DNA of 64,000 nt from JAHEJE01 sp965216335 (GCA_965216335.1 OZ244154.1:2170001-2234000); one strand, 5' to 3'. Counted from the first letter of the stretch, positions 1 through 9,565 are shown. Numbers and translations are program-made. The notes: generated from the sequence alone by a model not told the origin.

Positions 1-110
1 GGAACATCCAGAACCGCCTTTAGGCTGATCGCTGCAGCCGAAAAGACAAAACGAGCGGCACGGCATCGGGCCAAGGCCGCCTACCACCGCTTTCTGAAAG
101 GACCGATGAA

Positions 111-1043
111 ATGAGCCTCTTGAACATCAAGGACGACAAGGCCAGATCTCACTTCCACAAGCGTCCGTTCCAGCTCGCCCACCGGCTCGCCGGTCACGAC
201 CTGTTCAGCCTGCCGCGGCTGGTCAAGCTGGCCCAGGCGATGCCGCGCGACCATATCGAATATGCCTCCGGCAAGGTTGCCATCGATCAGGCGCCCGACG
301 CCGTGCCGCAGATCGACATGCCGGCCGATGAGGTGATCCGCAACATCGAACATGCCGGCGCCTGGATGGTCATCAAGGGTGTCGAGCGCGACCCGGCCTA
401 CAAGGCCTTGTTGCGCCGCTTCCTCAAGGAAGTCAGTACCGCCGCCGGTCCGGACACCGAGCCGTTTTTCGATCCCAAGGGCTTCATCTTCATTTCCTCG
501 GCCGGCTCGACGACACCGTTCCATGTCGATGCCGAGGAGAACATCCTGGTGCAGATCAAGGGCGACAAGTTCGTCCACATTTTCGACAATGAGGACCGCA
601 GTCTGGTCAGCGAAGAAGCAATGGAAATCTCGCCGTCCAAGCACCGCAACCAGCACTACCGGGACAGTTACGAAGACCGTGCCGAGGTGTTCTCGCTGAA
701 GGCCGGCGATGCCGTACACATCCCTTATCTGTGGCCGCACTGGGTGCGCACCGGCGATGAGTACACCATCTCCATGGCCATGACCTGGAAGACGCCGGCA
801 GTGCTGCGGGCCAACAAGATCCGCCTGATGAACGGCACGCTGCGCCGCTTCAACCTGCCCCAGGCCGCTCCCGGTGTTTCGCCTGTTGCCGATGCCGCCA
901 AGGTGTTCGCGCACGATGCCGCGCGCACCATCATCGATCCGCTGCGCAGGTCGGAAACCCTCAGGCGCACTCTGCGTGGCCTGATCTATGGCCGCGATGC
1001 CAACTATTACTACGGCAAGGACGACAAGCCGTCGGCAGCCTGA
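111..1043 (+). CDS. cupin-like (JmjC-related) protein
   Basis: A 310-residue cytosolic protein with no signal peptide or membrane segment. The centre looks like a JmjC/cupin_8 double-stranded beta-helix: an HxD pair (His138, Asp140, in the context TPFHVD) is followed by a GDAVHIPYLWPHW strand whose His210 (or His203) could complete a 2-His-1-carboxylate iron site. By family knowledge such proteins are Fe(II)/2-oxoglutarate hydroxylases acting on proteins or small molecules; the substrate cannot be told. The start has an AAAGGA stretch about 9 bases upstream. It converges with the cytochrome genes, with only 2 bases between the ends. Fold call is fairly sure, function is not. Confidence 0.7.
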   Translation: MSLLNIKDDKARSHFHKRPFQLAHRLAGHDLFSLPRLVKLAQAMPRDHIEYASGKVAIDQAPDAVPQIDMPADEVIRNIEHAGAWMVIKGVERDPAYKALLRRFLKEVSTAAGPDTEPFFDPKGFIFISSAGSTTPFHVDAEENILVQIKGDKFVHIFDNEDRSLVSEEAMEISPSKHRNQHYRDSYEDRAEVFSLKAGDAVHIPYLWPHWVRTGDEYTISMAMTWKTPAVLRANKIRLMNGTLRRFNLPQAAPGVSPVADAAKVFAHDAARTIIDPLRRSETLRRTLRGLIYGRDANYYYGKDDKPSAA

Positions 1044-1045
1044 GC

Positions 1046-1948
1046 CTATTTCAGGCTGGTGAGATATTCGGCGATGGCTTCGAGGTCTTCCTGTGGCAGT
1101 TTGGACAGGTTGGTCTGGACCGCCGCCATCCCGCCGCTCGACATCTTGTCGTAGCCGAAGGCCTCGCCCCACTGGAAGGCCGTGACTAGGTCCTTGGCGT
1201 CCTTGTAGCGCTTGCGCCCGATCAGGTTGCGCAGCGAGGGCACCTTGGCCTTGCCGCCTTCAGGGTGCGGACCGCCGGCGAGATAGCGGTCGCCGTCCGG
1301 GATCATCAACACGTTGCGCGGCGTGTGGCATTCGCTGCAATGGCCAGCGCCCTTGACGAGATAGGCACCGCGATTCCAGCTTTCGGATTTCCCAGGGTCG
1401 GGCTGGAAAGGTTGCCTGGAGAACCCGACTGCCTTCCACACCCCGGTGCCGCGCCGCACGGCGGGCAGCAGTGGAATGTCCGGGGGCGGAGTTTCGGATG
1501 TGACCGGCGGCAGGCTCTTCAAGTAGGCGAAAATATCCAGAACGTCGGTCATCCTCATCCTGGCGTAGGACGTGTAGGGAAACGCCGGCAGATAGTGCTG
1601 CTTGTTCGGCGACAGCCCGCGCGTCATCGCGTTGGCGAAGTCAGCCTGCGACCAGTCGCCAAGGCCGGTTGCTGCATCCGGTGTCAGGTTCGGCGGATGA
1701 AAGGTCCCGACCGGCGTGTGCAGCGCAAAGCCCCCGGACGGCAGTTCCGGATTGGCACCGGCAGCATCCTTGCCGGGCTTGTGGCATGACAGGCAGCCGC
1801 TGGCGGTGAACAGCCGCTTGCCGTTTTCGGCATCCCCGGCGTGTTCGATCATCGCCGACGGGTAGAGCGGCCGGGGGTGACTGACATAAAGACCGACCGC
1901 AGCGCCGACCAGCATCAGCAAGACCAGCAGCGCCGCAGCCTTCTTCAT
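1046..1948 (-). CDS. diheme cytochrome c
   Basis: A 300-residue exported electron carrier. Residues 1-22 form a signal peptide or anchor (MKK followed by a leucine/alanine-rich core). Two class I haem c motifs are visible, CLSCH at 52-56 and CSECH at 204-208, each followed by a cytochrome c fold; Met residues such as those in KMSSGGM are candidate axial ligands. Such diheme proteins usually pass electrons between a periplasmic or membrane dehydrogenase and the terminal oxidase. It lies 32 bases downstream of a cytochrome c' gene on the same strand, so the two are probably co-transcribed. No dehydrogenase partner is adjacent. Confidence 0.88.
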   Translation of the reverse strand: MKKAAALLVLLMLVGAAVGLYVSHPRPLYPSAMIEHAGDAENGKRLFTASGCLSCHKPGKDAAGANPELPSGGFALHTPVGTFHPPNLTPDAATGLGDWSQADFANAMTRGLSPNKQHYLPAFPYTSYARMRMTDVLDIFAYLKSLPPVTSETPPPDIPLLPAVRRGTGVWKAVGFSRQPFQPDPGKSESWNRGAYLVKGAGHCSECHTPRNVLMIPDGDRYLAGGPHPEGGKAKVPSLRNLIGRKRYKDAKDLVTAFQWGEAFGYDKMSSGGMAAVQTNLSKLPQEDLEAIAEYLTSLK

Positions 1949-1980
1949 GTCAGATCACCGTTTTTGAAGAACCGCCGGTC

Positions 1981-2433
1981 CTATTCCTTGGGCCGCCGGA
2001 ACTTGTCGTGACAGGCCTTGCACCCCTTGCCGCCCAGCCCGCCAAGCGCCGGGCGCAACGCGTCGAGGTCCGCGGCTCCCGCCACCTTTTGAGCTTCGGC
2101 GATGCCGTCATCGAGAATTTTCAGGAAACCGTCCTTGTCCTGCCATATCTCGGCCTTGGACCAGGTCTCCTTTTCCCCCTTGTCCGAACCGTCCGGAAAC
2201 AGTTCCTTTGCGGCTTCGAATTTCGCAGCAATGGTTTCGGCATTGGATTTGACGGCGGCGGCATCGAATTCCGCCTCACCCTTGGCCATAGCGGCGAGCG
2301 CCTTCATGGCTTTGCCGACATCCTTCATTGCCGCCTGCCTGTCGGTGATCGCATCGGCGTGCGCGGTGCCCAGCGACAGGGCGAACAGCACCCCTCCGGC
2401 GATAGCGGCAATCGTCTTTTTTCCCATGTACAT
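1981..2433 (-). CDS. cytochrome c' (class II, C-terminal haem)
   Basis: A 150-residue periplasmic protein. The signal peptide ends around AHA-DA, and a four-helix bundle is predicted by the heptad-like AKGEAEFDAAAVKSNAETI region. The single haem site CKACH is at the extreme C terminus (138-142), the hallmark of the cytochrome c' family, which binds NO or carries electrons. The chosen ATG at 2433 is preceded by AAGGAG with a 7-base gap; a longer reading frame upstream lacks a ribosome site and would spoil the signal peptide. It is the first gene of a probable two-gene unit with the diheme cytochrome. Confidence 0.88.
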   Translation of the reverse strand: MYMGKKTIAAIAGGVLFALSLGTAHADAITDRQAAMKDVGKAMKALAAMAKGEAEFDAAAVKSNAETIAAKFEAAKELFPDGSDKGEKETWSKAEIWQDKDGFLKILDDGIAEAQKVAGAADLDALRPALGGLGGKGCKACHDKFRRPKE

Positions 2434-2506
2434 TGATCGTCTCCTTGTTTGGCGCCCCACGACCCATGATGGGTAGCCCTCGTCCCCGCCGGTCAAGTCT
2501 TGCCGA

Positions 2507-4123
2507 TCAGGCCCGTTCGCGCAAGAGCCTTCTGATCACCTTGCCCGTCGTCGTGAGCGGCAGGTCGTCTTCGAAGCTGATTTCCCTGGGATACTCGTGT
2601 GCCGAAAGCCTGGTCCGCACGTGCGCTGTAATGTCTTCGGCCAGGTCGTCGGAGGCCTCAAAGCCATCGTTGAGCACCACGAAGGCCTTGACGATTTCAG
2701 TGCGCAGTTCGTCCGGCTTGCCGACGGCGGCCGCCAGCTTGACGGCCTGATGCGAGATCAGGCAATCCTCGATCTCGCCTGGGCCGATGCGGTAGCCGGC
2801 TGAGGTGATGACGTCATCATCGCGGCCGAAGAACGAGAAGTAGCCCTCGTCATCGACGATGCCCTGGTCGCCGGTCAGCATCCAATCGCCGATGAACTTG
2901 TCGCGCGTGGCTTCAGGGTTCTTCCAGTATTCCAGAAACATCACCGGATCCGGCCGCCTGACGGCGATGGTGCCGGCCTCGCCCGTCGGCAGGCGTCCGC
3001 CGTCCGCCCCGATCACCGCGACCTCGTGACCAGGCACCGGCTTGCCGATGGCCCCTGGCTTCAGCACACCGATCCTGGCGCAGCTTTCCAGAACCAGGTT
3101 GCATTCGGTCTGGCCGTAAACCTCGTTGATCGGCAGACCCAGGGTCTCCATCGACCAGTCCTGCAGCGGTTTGCCGACGCTTTCGCCACCGGAGAATACG
3201 GTGCGCAGGTTGTGGCGGTTGCGCAGGTCTCTGCCGCCGGCACCGCGCATCATCTTCAGGGCCGTCGGCGGAATGAAGACGTTGCGGATGCCTTGATCGC
3301 AAATCAGCGACCAGGCATGCTCGGGATCGAACTTGTCGTAGCTGTGCGCAACCACCGGCACGCCGAAATAGAGCGACGGCAGCAGGATGTTGAGCAGCCC
3401 GCCGGCCCAGGCCCAGTCGGACGGCGTCCAAGTCCTGTCGCCCGGCTTGGGAAGGAACTCATGGGCAAACTGGAAGCCCGGCACATGGCCGAGCAGCACC
3501 CGGTGGCCATGCAGCGCTCCCTTGGGCGGACCGGTGGTGCCGGAGGTATAGATCATCATTGCCGGGTCGTCAGGCGCTGTATCGGCGGTCTCAAACTCAT
3601 CGGCTGCGCCCGCCAGTTCATCCGGCAGACTGAGCAGGCCGTCGCCGGCGCCATCGGCGCACAGGACGGTTTGCAGGCCTGACAATTCATCACGGATACC
3701 AGCGAACTTCTCAACGCTGGCTTTGGTCAGGAACAGGGCCCGCGCGCCGGAGTTCTCAAGCCGGTAGGACAGTGCATCGGGACCGAACAGCATCGCCAGC
3801 GGCACGGCGACAGCACCCAGCTTGTAGATCGCCAGATGCGCCGCGGCCGTGGTCAGCGACTGCGGCAGCAAGAGCGCCACCCGGTCGCCACGCCTGATCC
3901 CATGGCCGGCAAGCACGTTGGCCAGCCGGTTGGCGGTTTGCGTCATCGTGCGAAAGCTGATCTCGCTAACCGCGCCATCACTGCCGGACAGCATGAGCGC
4001 GGCCCGTTCAGGATCATCGCGCATCCAGCGGTCGCAGGCCGCCGTGGCGATATTGAACCGCTCGGGAACCTGCCAGCGAAACGCCTGCCGGATGGCCTGA
4101 TAGTCATTCAGCTCAGGTAACAC
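2507..4123 (-). CDS. AMP-forming acyl-CoA synthetase (acetyl/medium-chain type)
   Basis: A 538-residue ligase of the ANL superfamily that activates a carboxylic acid to acyl-AMP and then acyl-CoA. The P-loop-like motif TSGTTGPPKG is at about 193-202, the A8 hinge AGYRIGPGEIED lies near the C terminus, and the catalytic lysine is in the final TTTGKVIRR. The sequence resembles the acetyl-CoA/medium-chain synthetase branch (WTPSDWAWAGG). The start is set at a GTG (4123) because GGGGAGG lies about 10 bases upstream; a second GTG at 4156 has no ribosome site. Substrate is not predictable. Confidence 0.85.
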   Translation of the reverse strand: MLPELNDYQAIRQAFRWQVPERFNIATAACDRWMRDDPERAALMLSGSDGAVSEISFRTMTQTANRLANVLAGHGIRRGDRVALLLPQSLTTAAAHLAIYKLGAVAVPLAMLFGPDALSYRLENSGARALFLTKASVEKFAGIRDELSGLQTVLCADGAGDGLLSLPDELAGAADEFETADTAPDDPAMMIYTSGTTGPPKGALHGHRVLLGHVPGFQFAHEFLPKPGDRTWTPSDWAWAGGLLNILLPSLYFGVPVVAHSYDKFDPEHAWSLICDQGIRNVFIPPTALKMMRGAGGRDLRNRHNLRTVFSGGESVGKPLQDWSMETLGLPINEVYGQTECNLVLESCARIGVLKPGAIGKPVPGHEVAVIGADGGRLPTGEAGTIAVRRPDPVMFLEYWKNPEATRDKFIGDWMLTGDQGIVDDEGYFSFFGRDDDVITSAGYRIGPGEIEDCLISHQAVKLAAAVGKPDELRTEIVKAFVVLNDGFEASDDLAEDITAHVRTRLSAHEYPREISFEDDLPLTTTGKVIRRLLRERA

Positions 4124-4219
4124 AGCTTTTCCGCCTCCCCGTCGCAATGTAGCCACGAACCGGGCCTAACACCGCGCCCCGGCGGCAGCACTTTGCCACG
4201 ACATTCTGGAGATGAACAG

Positions 4220-4253
4220 CCGGTGAACGGTCGATTCCGTTCCTATTCACCGG
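4220..4253. promoter_or_regulatory. nested inverted repeat upstream of a small gene
   Basis: CCGGTGAA at 4220-4227 pairs exactly with TTCACCGG at 4246-4253, and an inner pair GAACGG/CCGTTC (4225-4230 and 4237-4242) overlaps the same arms. It sits about 70 bases before the 53-residue gene and about 100 bases upstream of the divergent acyl-CoA synthetase start. It could be an operator or a leader hairpin; no T-run follows, so a simple terminator is less likely. Confidence 0.35.
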
Positions 4254-4321
4254 CGTTGGCTTAGGCTTTCCTTAGAACCTTTGTCATATCCTGAAAGACA
4301 GGCTTGAAGGAGGCGAAAGCC

Positions 4322-4483
4322 ATGTACGGAGTTAATCAAACCATGAGCCAGTTCGGTTCAGCCCAACGATTGGATCGCGATGCAATCCGCAAACCGGACC
4401 TAAGCCCGGAACTGCGCGAAGTACTGCACATGCTCGAGGCTCTCGAGCAGGGCAAATCTGAAGATACACCTTCCGAGCGCTGA
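4322..4483 (+). CDS. small hypothetical protein (53 aa)
   Basis: A short gene supported by a near-perfect ribosome binding site (AAGGAGG at 4307-4313, 8-base spacing) before its ATG and a clean TGA stop. The product begins MYGVNQTMSQ, is charged and soluble, and has a predicted amphipathic helix in ELREVLHMLEALEQG. There is no signal peptide, membrane segment or recognisable domain. It stands alone between the acyl-CoA synthetase and the alginate operon. The function is unknown. The strong translation signal is the main reason for calling it. Confidence 0.55.
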   Translation: MYGVNQTMSQFGSAQRLDRDAIRKPDLSPELREVLHMLEALEQGKSEDTPSER

Positions 4484-4734
4484 TCACCGAGATCCGCTTA
4501 TTTGCATGATCCGCTCCGGTGATCGTCACCGGTGGCGTTGATCGGCGAACAGTCAGTTTCCACAATCCTCACACCGACCCGCCTGCTGTTTCTGCTATCG
4601 CCGTCGGCATAGCCGCGCGCGAGTTGCCTGCGGGCATTTTCATCCGGGCAGGTCAAACCCATTGCGGCACCGGTCGTAACCAGTGCCGCATCTGATTCCA
4701 ATGGAATGCCCGCTGGGGCCGGTCCCGCCGGGAT

Positions 4735-6156
4735 CTACCAGGAAATGCCGTGGTAGTCCGGATCGTAGGGCAGTTCGTCGAACAGCCTGACCAGATCGAT
4801 CACCTGGATGCCCTTGCGGCGGTGGATGATCGCCTTGCGGTAGTCGTCGCGCGAATGGCTGACCACCACGACATCGCTGTTGGCGAACACGTCGTCGATG
4901 GACGGGCGCAGAACCTCCGGCAGCTTGTCCATCAGATCGGCCAGATGCGGGCGGGCATGACGCATGTACTCGAAGTGCGAACGCGTCGAGGAATTCACCC
5001 TCAGGTTTGGATCGAAGGCGCAGAACTCCTGACCGTCGGCCATCAGCGCGGCCATCAGTTCAAGAGCCGGGCTCTCGCGCAGGTCGTCGGTGTCGCACTT
5101 GAAGGCAACGCCGAGGAAGCCGATGCGCTTGCCGGCAAACCGGCGGATCATCTTCAGGCCTTCCTCGATCTGCAGCTTGTTCGACCGCATCAGGCTGTCG
5201 AACAGCGGCGTCTTGATCTGGTAGACCTGCGCCAGGTGCTCCACAGCGCGCACTTCCTTGGGCAGGCACGAACCACCGAAGGCAAAGCCGGGCTTGAGAT
5301 AGTACGGCGACAGATTCAGCTTAGTGTCCTGAACGAAGATGTTCATCACCTCGTGGCTGTCGACCTCGACCGCCTTGCACAGCCGGCCGACCTCGTTGGC
5401 GAAGGTCACCTTGGCGGCATGCCAGACATTGTCGATGTACTTGACCATTTCGGCACCGGTGATCGAACACATCAGGACTTTCTCATCGACGATGCGGTAG
5501 ACCGCGGCAAGCTGGGCTGCAGCGCGCGGGTTCGATGCCCCGATGACAGTCTTGGGCGGATTGTAGAAGTCGTTGACCGCCACCCCTTCACGCAGGAACT
5601 CCGGGTTGAAGCAGACGCCGAAACCGACGTCGAGCTGCTTGCCGCTGGCGGCTTCGACTTCCGGCACCACGACGCTCATGGTGGTTCCCGGCGGCACCGA
5701 GCAGCGCATGACGATCAGATGATAGCCGTCCTTGTCCTTCAGCGCCTTGCCGATGGACTGGGCCGCGGCGCGCACATAGGTCATGTCGCAACCGCCGTCC
5801 TTGGCGGTCGGCGTACCGACGGACAGGAAGGTGATGTCGGTCTGGCGGACCGAGTCTTCGACATCGGTCGTTGCGGTGATCAAGCCGCGCGCCACGCCGT
5901 CGCGCAGCAGCGTTTCCAGGCCCTCTTCGACAATCGGCGAAACGCCGTTCTGAATGGACTCGACCTTGGCATCAATGACATCGGCACCGACCATCTTGAA
6001 GCCGAGATTGGCGAAGCAGGCGACCGAAACCGCGCCGACATATCCAAGTCCGATCACGCTGATTGATGGCCGCAGATTGATGTCGCCGGCAATCAGTTCG
6101 TCTGTATGGATCCAAGTTCCACCGGCATCCGGTGCTTTAGGCAAGGCGTTTGACAT
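4735..6156 (-). CDS. algD: GDP-mannose 6-dehydrogenase
   Basis: A 473-residue cytosolic enzyme that oxidises GDP-mannose to GDP-mannuronate, the committed sugar donor for alginate. The N-terminal NAD-binding motif GLGYVG (36-41) and the catalytic cysteine in FGGSCLPK (Cys297), preceded by the PYYLKPGFA segment, fit AlgD better than UDP-glucose dehydrogenase. It carries about 30 extra N-terminal residues compared with the pseudomonad enzyme. It is the last gene of alg44-alg8-algD, after a 135-base gap that contains a small GCGGG-TTTT-CCCGC hairpin (6191-6204), perhaps a processing or attenuation site. The neighbours support the mannuronate assignment strongly. Confidence 0.9.
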   Translation of the reverse strand: MSNALPKAPDAGGTWIHTDELIAGDINLRPSISVIGLGYVGAVSVACFANLGFKMVGADVIDAKVESIQNGVSPIVEEGLETLLRDGVARGLITATTDVEDSVRQTDITFLSVGTPTAKDGGCDMTYVRAAAQSIGKALKDKDGYHLIVMRCSVPPGTTMSVVVPEVEAASGKQLDVGFGVCFNPEFLREGVAVNDFYNPPKTVIGASNPRAAAQLAAVYRIVDEKVLMCSITGAEMVKYIDNVWHAAKVTFANEVGRLCKAVEVDSHEVMNIFVQDTKLNLSPYYLKPGFAFGGSCLPKEVRAVEHLAQVYQIKTPLFDSLMRSNKLQIEEGLKMIRRFAGKRIGFLGVAFKCDTDDLRESPALELMAALMADGQEFCAFDPNLRVNSSTRSHFEYMRHARPHLADLMDKLPEVLRPSIDDVFANSDVVVVSHSRDDYRKAIIHRRKGIQVIDLVRLFDELPYDPDYHGISW

Positions 6157-6291
6157 GGCCCCTTAATCCCCTGTTTTGTAGTTGCCTCAGGCGGGTTTTC
6201 CCGCTCACGTTGCCACCAGTAAAACACAGGAAATTCAAAAATTTATGAATAGGTCGCGGGTTGCCCGGGCAATGCCGGCCGGGAAAGGAAA

Positions 6292-7881
6292 TCATGCGCC
6301 TTTGGTTAAGAAATTCATCAGCCGCAGGCCCGGCATTTCGACCAGTCCGGTTGCCAGTATGACGATGAGAAACAGTGCCGTCACCGCCACCGTCGTCTGG
6401 TAGGCGGCAAAACCCTCGCGCGCCATTACCAGCATGCGGTCACCGGCAACGGCCGATTTCTGGTCGCCGCGGTTGAACCAGCGCTGCTTGGACAGCCGGA
6501 AGATACTGTAGACCTTGACCGAGGCATTGATCAGCTGGTTGATGTACAGCACCACCGGGAACATCATATCGACAGTGCGGGCGTAGGCCGAAAGCACCAG
6601 CGACAGCACCAGCCGCGAGATGGCCAGGAACAGGAAGTACTGGATCAGATAACTCCAGGAATACAGTGCCGCTGCCGATATCGCCACGGCCGGGTTGACC
6701 AGCATGGTCCACATGGCGATGCGCTGATCGACGAAGCACCACCAGATGAAGAACGGCACCCGCTTTGGCCCCAGCGCGATGACGCGCGCACCATTGCGCA
6801 GCATGTTGCCCGACCAGCGCCGGTAATTCTGCACCATGCGGTTGACGCCGTTGCCTTCGACGACTTCGACGGTGTAGCCCATCGCGTCGGGCACGTATAA
6901 CAGCCGCGCCTCGTGCTTGAGCATGTAGTAGAGCGTGGACTTGTCGTCGCCGGACAGGAAGCGGAACGAACCCCACAGCCAGTGATCGAGATAGTCGGCC
7001 TCCAGCAGGCGGATGAACTCCAGCCGCTTGACGTGCTTGACCCGGAACACCGACATGCGCCCGGTGAGCGTCAGAACCCGGCCCGACAGGGCATGCGACT
7101 GCATGGCCATACGGCGCTGGGCAAAGCGCATCGACAGCATAGACTGCATCCAGCGCGGCGCTTCAGCGATCACGTCTTCATCCGTGGTGACGGCCTGCAG
7201 GTCCGGATACAGGTTGAACAGCGGCAGGCAGGCCCGCACGGCGTTCGACTCCATGATGAAATCGCCGTCCATGAACACCACGATGTCGTCGTCGGGCACG
7301 CAGGCCCTGCTCATCGCCCTGAGCACCAGACCGATCGCCATACGCTTGCCGCCGACGTTCTGGCGGATGATGTGCAAGGTGATGTCGAGATCGCCGCCGA
7401 CAGCCTTGAGCTGATCCTCGATAATGTCTTCGTCGAACTGGTCGCCGGAGCCCAGCCAGATCGTCGCCGGAATACCGACTTCACGGACCTGGGTGACGAT
7501 GCCGCGCACAACCGCCTCGGTGATCGAACGGTGTTCCTTGTAGGTCGTCATCATGAAGTGCAGATGGTTCGGCCGCCAGCCATTGTCCATGACCTTGCGG
7601 CCCTGGGCCCGCATGCGCGGATAGACGAACCGGCCGTAGATGACGGCGCGCACCGCATGGGTGAACCACCAGGAAAACCGCCATGCACCAAGGAAACCGA
7701 TAACATAGGTCACCTGGCGTACTTCCGGATCAAACAGCTTGTTCGGCACCAGCGACAGAAAGATCACGCACACGCTGATGTACAGCGCGATCTGTATCAG
7801 AACCGTCAGGTTCCACTTCTCAAAGCCCTTGGGCCAATAGGACGGGTCCTTCAGCCGGTAGGTTGCCGGTTTGATGTTCAT
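6292..7881 (-). CDS. alg8: alginate polymerase glycosyltransferase Alg8
   Basis: A 529-residue inner-membrane family 2 glycosyltransferase expected to polymerise mannuronate from GDP-mannuronate and feed the chain across the membrane. Membrane helices lie at about 25-45 and 57-80, with a further set after residue 370. The cytosolic domain carries the DGD metal-binding motif (205-207), LTGRMSVFR (272-280), GDDKS (311-315) and the processive-synthase motif QNYRRW (351-356). The ATG at 7881 begins 10 bases after the alg44 stop, which implies translational coupling; upstream in-frame codons belong to the overlap with alg44. Length is slightly more than the pseudomonad protein (about 490). Confidence 0.9.
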   Translation of the reverse strand: MNIKPATYRLKDPSYWPKGFEKWNLTVLIQIALYISVCVIFLSLVPNKLFDPEVRQVTYVIGFLGAWRFSWWFTHAVRAVIYGRFVYPRMRAQGRKVMDNGWRPNHLHFMMTTYKEHRSITEAVVRGIVTQVREVGIPATIWLGSGDQFDEDIIEDQLKAVGGDLDITLHIIRQNVGGKRMAIGLVLRAMSRACVPDDDIVVFMDGDFIMESNAVRACLPLFNLYPDLQAVTTDEDVIAEAPRWMQSMLSMRFAQRRMAMQSHALSGRVLTLTGRMSVFRVKHVKRLEFIRLLEADYLDHWLWGSFRFLSGDDKSTLYYMLKHEARLLYVPDAMGYTVEVVEGNGVNRMVQNYRRWSGNMLRNGARVIALGPKRVPFFIWWCFVDQRIAMWTMLVNPAVAISAAALYSWSYLIQYFLFLAISRLVLSLVLSAYARTVDMMFPVVLYINQLINASVKVYSIFRLSKQRWFNRGDQKSAVAGDRMLVMAREGFAAYQTTVAVTALFLIVILATGLVEMPGLRLMNFLTKGA

Positions 7882-7891
7882 GACTTGCTGG

Positions 7892-9502
7892 TCACAGCAG
7901 GAGCGAGGACACCTTGCGCCAGATGGCGGCAAGGACCGGGCTGGTCGAACGGGCATCGAACAGCACGATGGCCGGCAGGCCAGGTGAGACTTCCTGCTCG
8001 ACGAGATTCTGGTAATCCTCATCGATCACCAGCGCGACCAGCGCGGAACGGTCGTCCGGCGAGCGCCAGGAATAGCGCCGCGCGACCTCCTCGTGGAAAC
8101 CCTTGGTGCGGTCGATTTCGACCACCTTGCCACGCAGCGACCTGTCGAGGGACGGGAAGTAGATCGAGGCTTCATCGCCCATGCCGATTTTGATGACCTC
8201 GTCCTGGGTCAGATAGGCCAGAACCTTGCGTTCCGAATGGTTCTCGAACACGGCAATGACATCGCCCTGCTTGACGGCGGCATGTTCCGGCTTCGGCATC
8301 CGGGCCAGACGGCCGGAGAACGGCGCCCTGACGGCCAGCCGTTCGCGGTGTTTCAACAGCGCTTCGTGCTTCTGGTTCGACAGGGCGATCTCATAACGCG
8401 CCAGCTTGATCCTGGCGTCGACTTCGCCGATGTCGCCGATCAACTCGCGGCCGTTGTAGAAACGCTTGCCGATCCCGGCGTCGGCCAGACGAATCTGCTC
8501 CTGCAATTCGATCCGGCGCGACTTGAGCTTGGAGCGCGCCGCTGTCAGCCACTGACTCGCCTCTTCAAGCTGCACCCGGGTTGCCCAGCCTTCCTTGAGC
8601 AGCTTGCGGGTGCGCTGGAAACGGGCCGTGGCGGCCTCGTGCTGGGCCTCGAGCGCCTCAACGTCGATCTTGACCTGTTCGATGTTCTTGATGCCGACCG
8701 CGGCATAGTCGGTCATGCGCTCCAGCTCGGTGGCGCGCTTTTGCAGCAAATGCGTCAGTTCGGCTTCGCGTTTCTGAATTTCCAGCTTGGCGAGGTCGAT
8801 CTGTTTTTCCAGATCATAGTCGGCGAAGTAGATGACCGTCTCGCCCTGTTCGATGTCCTGGCCGACGGCGGCGCGCACGAACGAGATTTCACCGTCGCTC
8901 TGGGCGCGCACCTCGACCATCGGCGAGGACACGACCGCGGTCTGCACTTCCATGCGGAAGATGTTGGAATACAGCACCAGCGCCATATAGCCGAACACCA
9001 TAAAGCCGATACCCGCATAGACGCCGACCCAGGCCATCTGGCGCAGGGGCAGTTTCTTTTCCTGGACCACGACTTCGGACTTGGGGTCCGGCTCGGTGGA
9101 TACCGGCGTTATCGGTACATCGATGCGCTGGATCGAGTCGGCCACTTCGGACATCGATCCGCGCACCAGATCCTCGATGAAGTGGTGCATCAGCGACAGT
9201 TCGCGCTCACCGATTTCGGTGAATTCGACGGCGAACGACCGGATGTCGGGGACCTGGCGTACGACCCGCGATTGTGCGGTGAACGAGATGTCGAAGCCCT
9301 GGAACGGCAGGGTCATCGCCAGCTCGAGAGTGTCTCCTACGGATGGAAGCTGACCGGCATAGCCGTCGATGCGCAGACCGCCAAGGCTCCAATCCTTGGC
9401 CCGAACGACGGCCGCACTGTCCCCTACACGCACGTAGAGCGGTGCGGTAACTCGGTGATGACGCCTGTGATCAGGCCTTTCTCGACGCACTCTGACAGTC
9501 AT
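7892..9502 (-). CDS. alg44: Alg44-like c-di-GMP receptor and membrane-fusion subunit
   Basis: A 536-residue co-polymerase. The N-terminal PilZ domain has the c-di-GMP signature RxxxR (Arg13-Arg17) and DxSxxG (Asp37, Ser39, Gly42), so synthesis should need c-di-GMP. One transmembrane helix (about 155-178) leads to a periplasmic HlyD-type region: lipoyl-like halves flank a long helical hairpin (about 230-345), then a beta-barrel-like segment ends the protein. The pseudomonad Alg44 is about 390 residues and lacks so long a hairpin. The ATG at 9502 is the only start that leaves the PilZ domain at the N terminus. First gene of the operon, behind a sigma-54-type promoter. Confidence 0.87.
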   Translation of the reverse strand: MTVRVRRERPDHRRHHRVTAPLYVRVGDSAAVVRAKDWSLGGLRIDGYAGQLPSVGDTLELAMTLPFQGFDISFTAQSRVVRQVPDIRSFAVEFTEIGERELSLMHHFIEDLVRGSMSEVADSIQRIDVPITPVSTEPDPKSEVVVQEKKLPLRQMAWVGVYAGIGFMVFGYMALVLYSNIFRMEVQTAVVSSPMVEVRAQSDGEISFVRAAVGQDIEQGETVIYFADYDLEKQIDLAKLEIQKREAELTHLLQKRATELERMTDYAAVGIKNIEQVKIDVEALEAQHEAATARFQRTRKLLKEGWATRVQLEEASQWLTAARSKLKSRRIELQEQIRLADAGIGKRFYNGRELIGDIGEVDARIKLARYEIALSNQKHEALLKHRERLAVRAPFSGRLARMPKPEHAAVKQGDVIAVFENHSERKVLAYLTQDEVIKIGMGDEASIYFPSLDRSLRGKVVEIDRTKGFHEEVARRYSWRSPDDRSALVALVIDEDYQNLVEQEVSPGLPAIVLFDARSTSPVLAAIWRKVSSLLL

Positions 9503-9550
9503 TGTCTTATTTCCCTGCGCTTCATGCGCAGCTCCCCGCCCGCGTAATGT

Positions 9551-9565
9551 GCAAGCGCTATGCCA
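9551..9565 (-). promoter_or_regulatory. sigma-54-type promoter for alg44-alg8-algD
   Basis: On the minus strand the sequence reads TGGCA-TAGCGC-TTGC followed by A. The invariant GG and GC doublets are separated by exactly 10 bases, as the sigma-54 -24/-12 consensus TGGCAC-N5-TTGCA requires. The predicted transcription start is near 9539, about 37 bases before the alg44 ATG. An NtrC-family activator is encoded 4 kb away. Confidence 0.72.

Noticed and set aside
1..110. A gene end or RNA at the left edge
   Set aside because: No frame with motif or coding character is visible in the first 110 bases beyond the leader of the cupin-like gene.
4498..4701. 67-codon minus-strand frame upstream of algD end
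   Set aside because: It needs a TTG start, lacks a ribosome site and has no recognisable feature.
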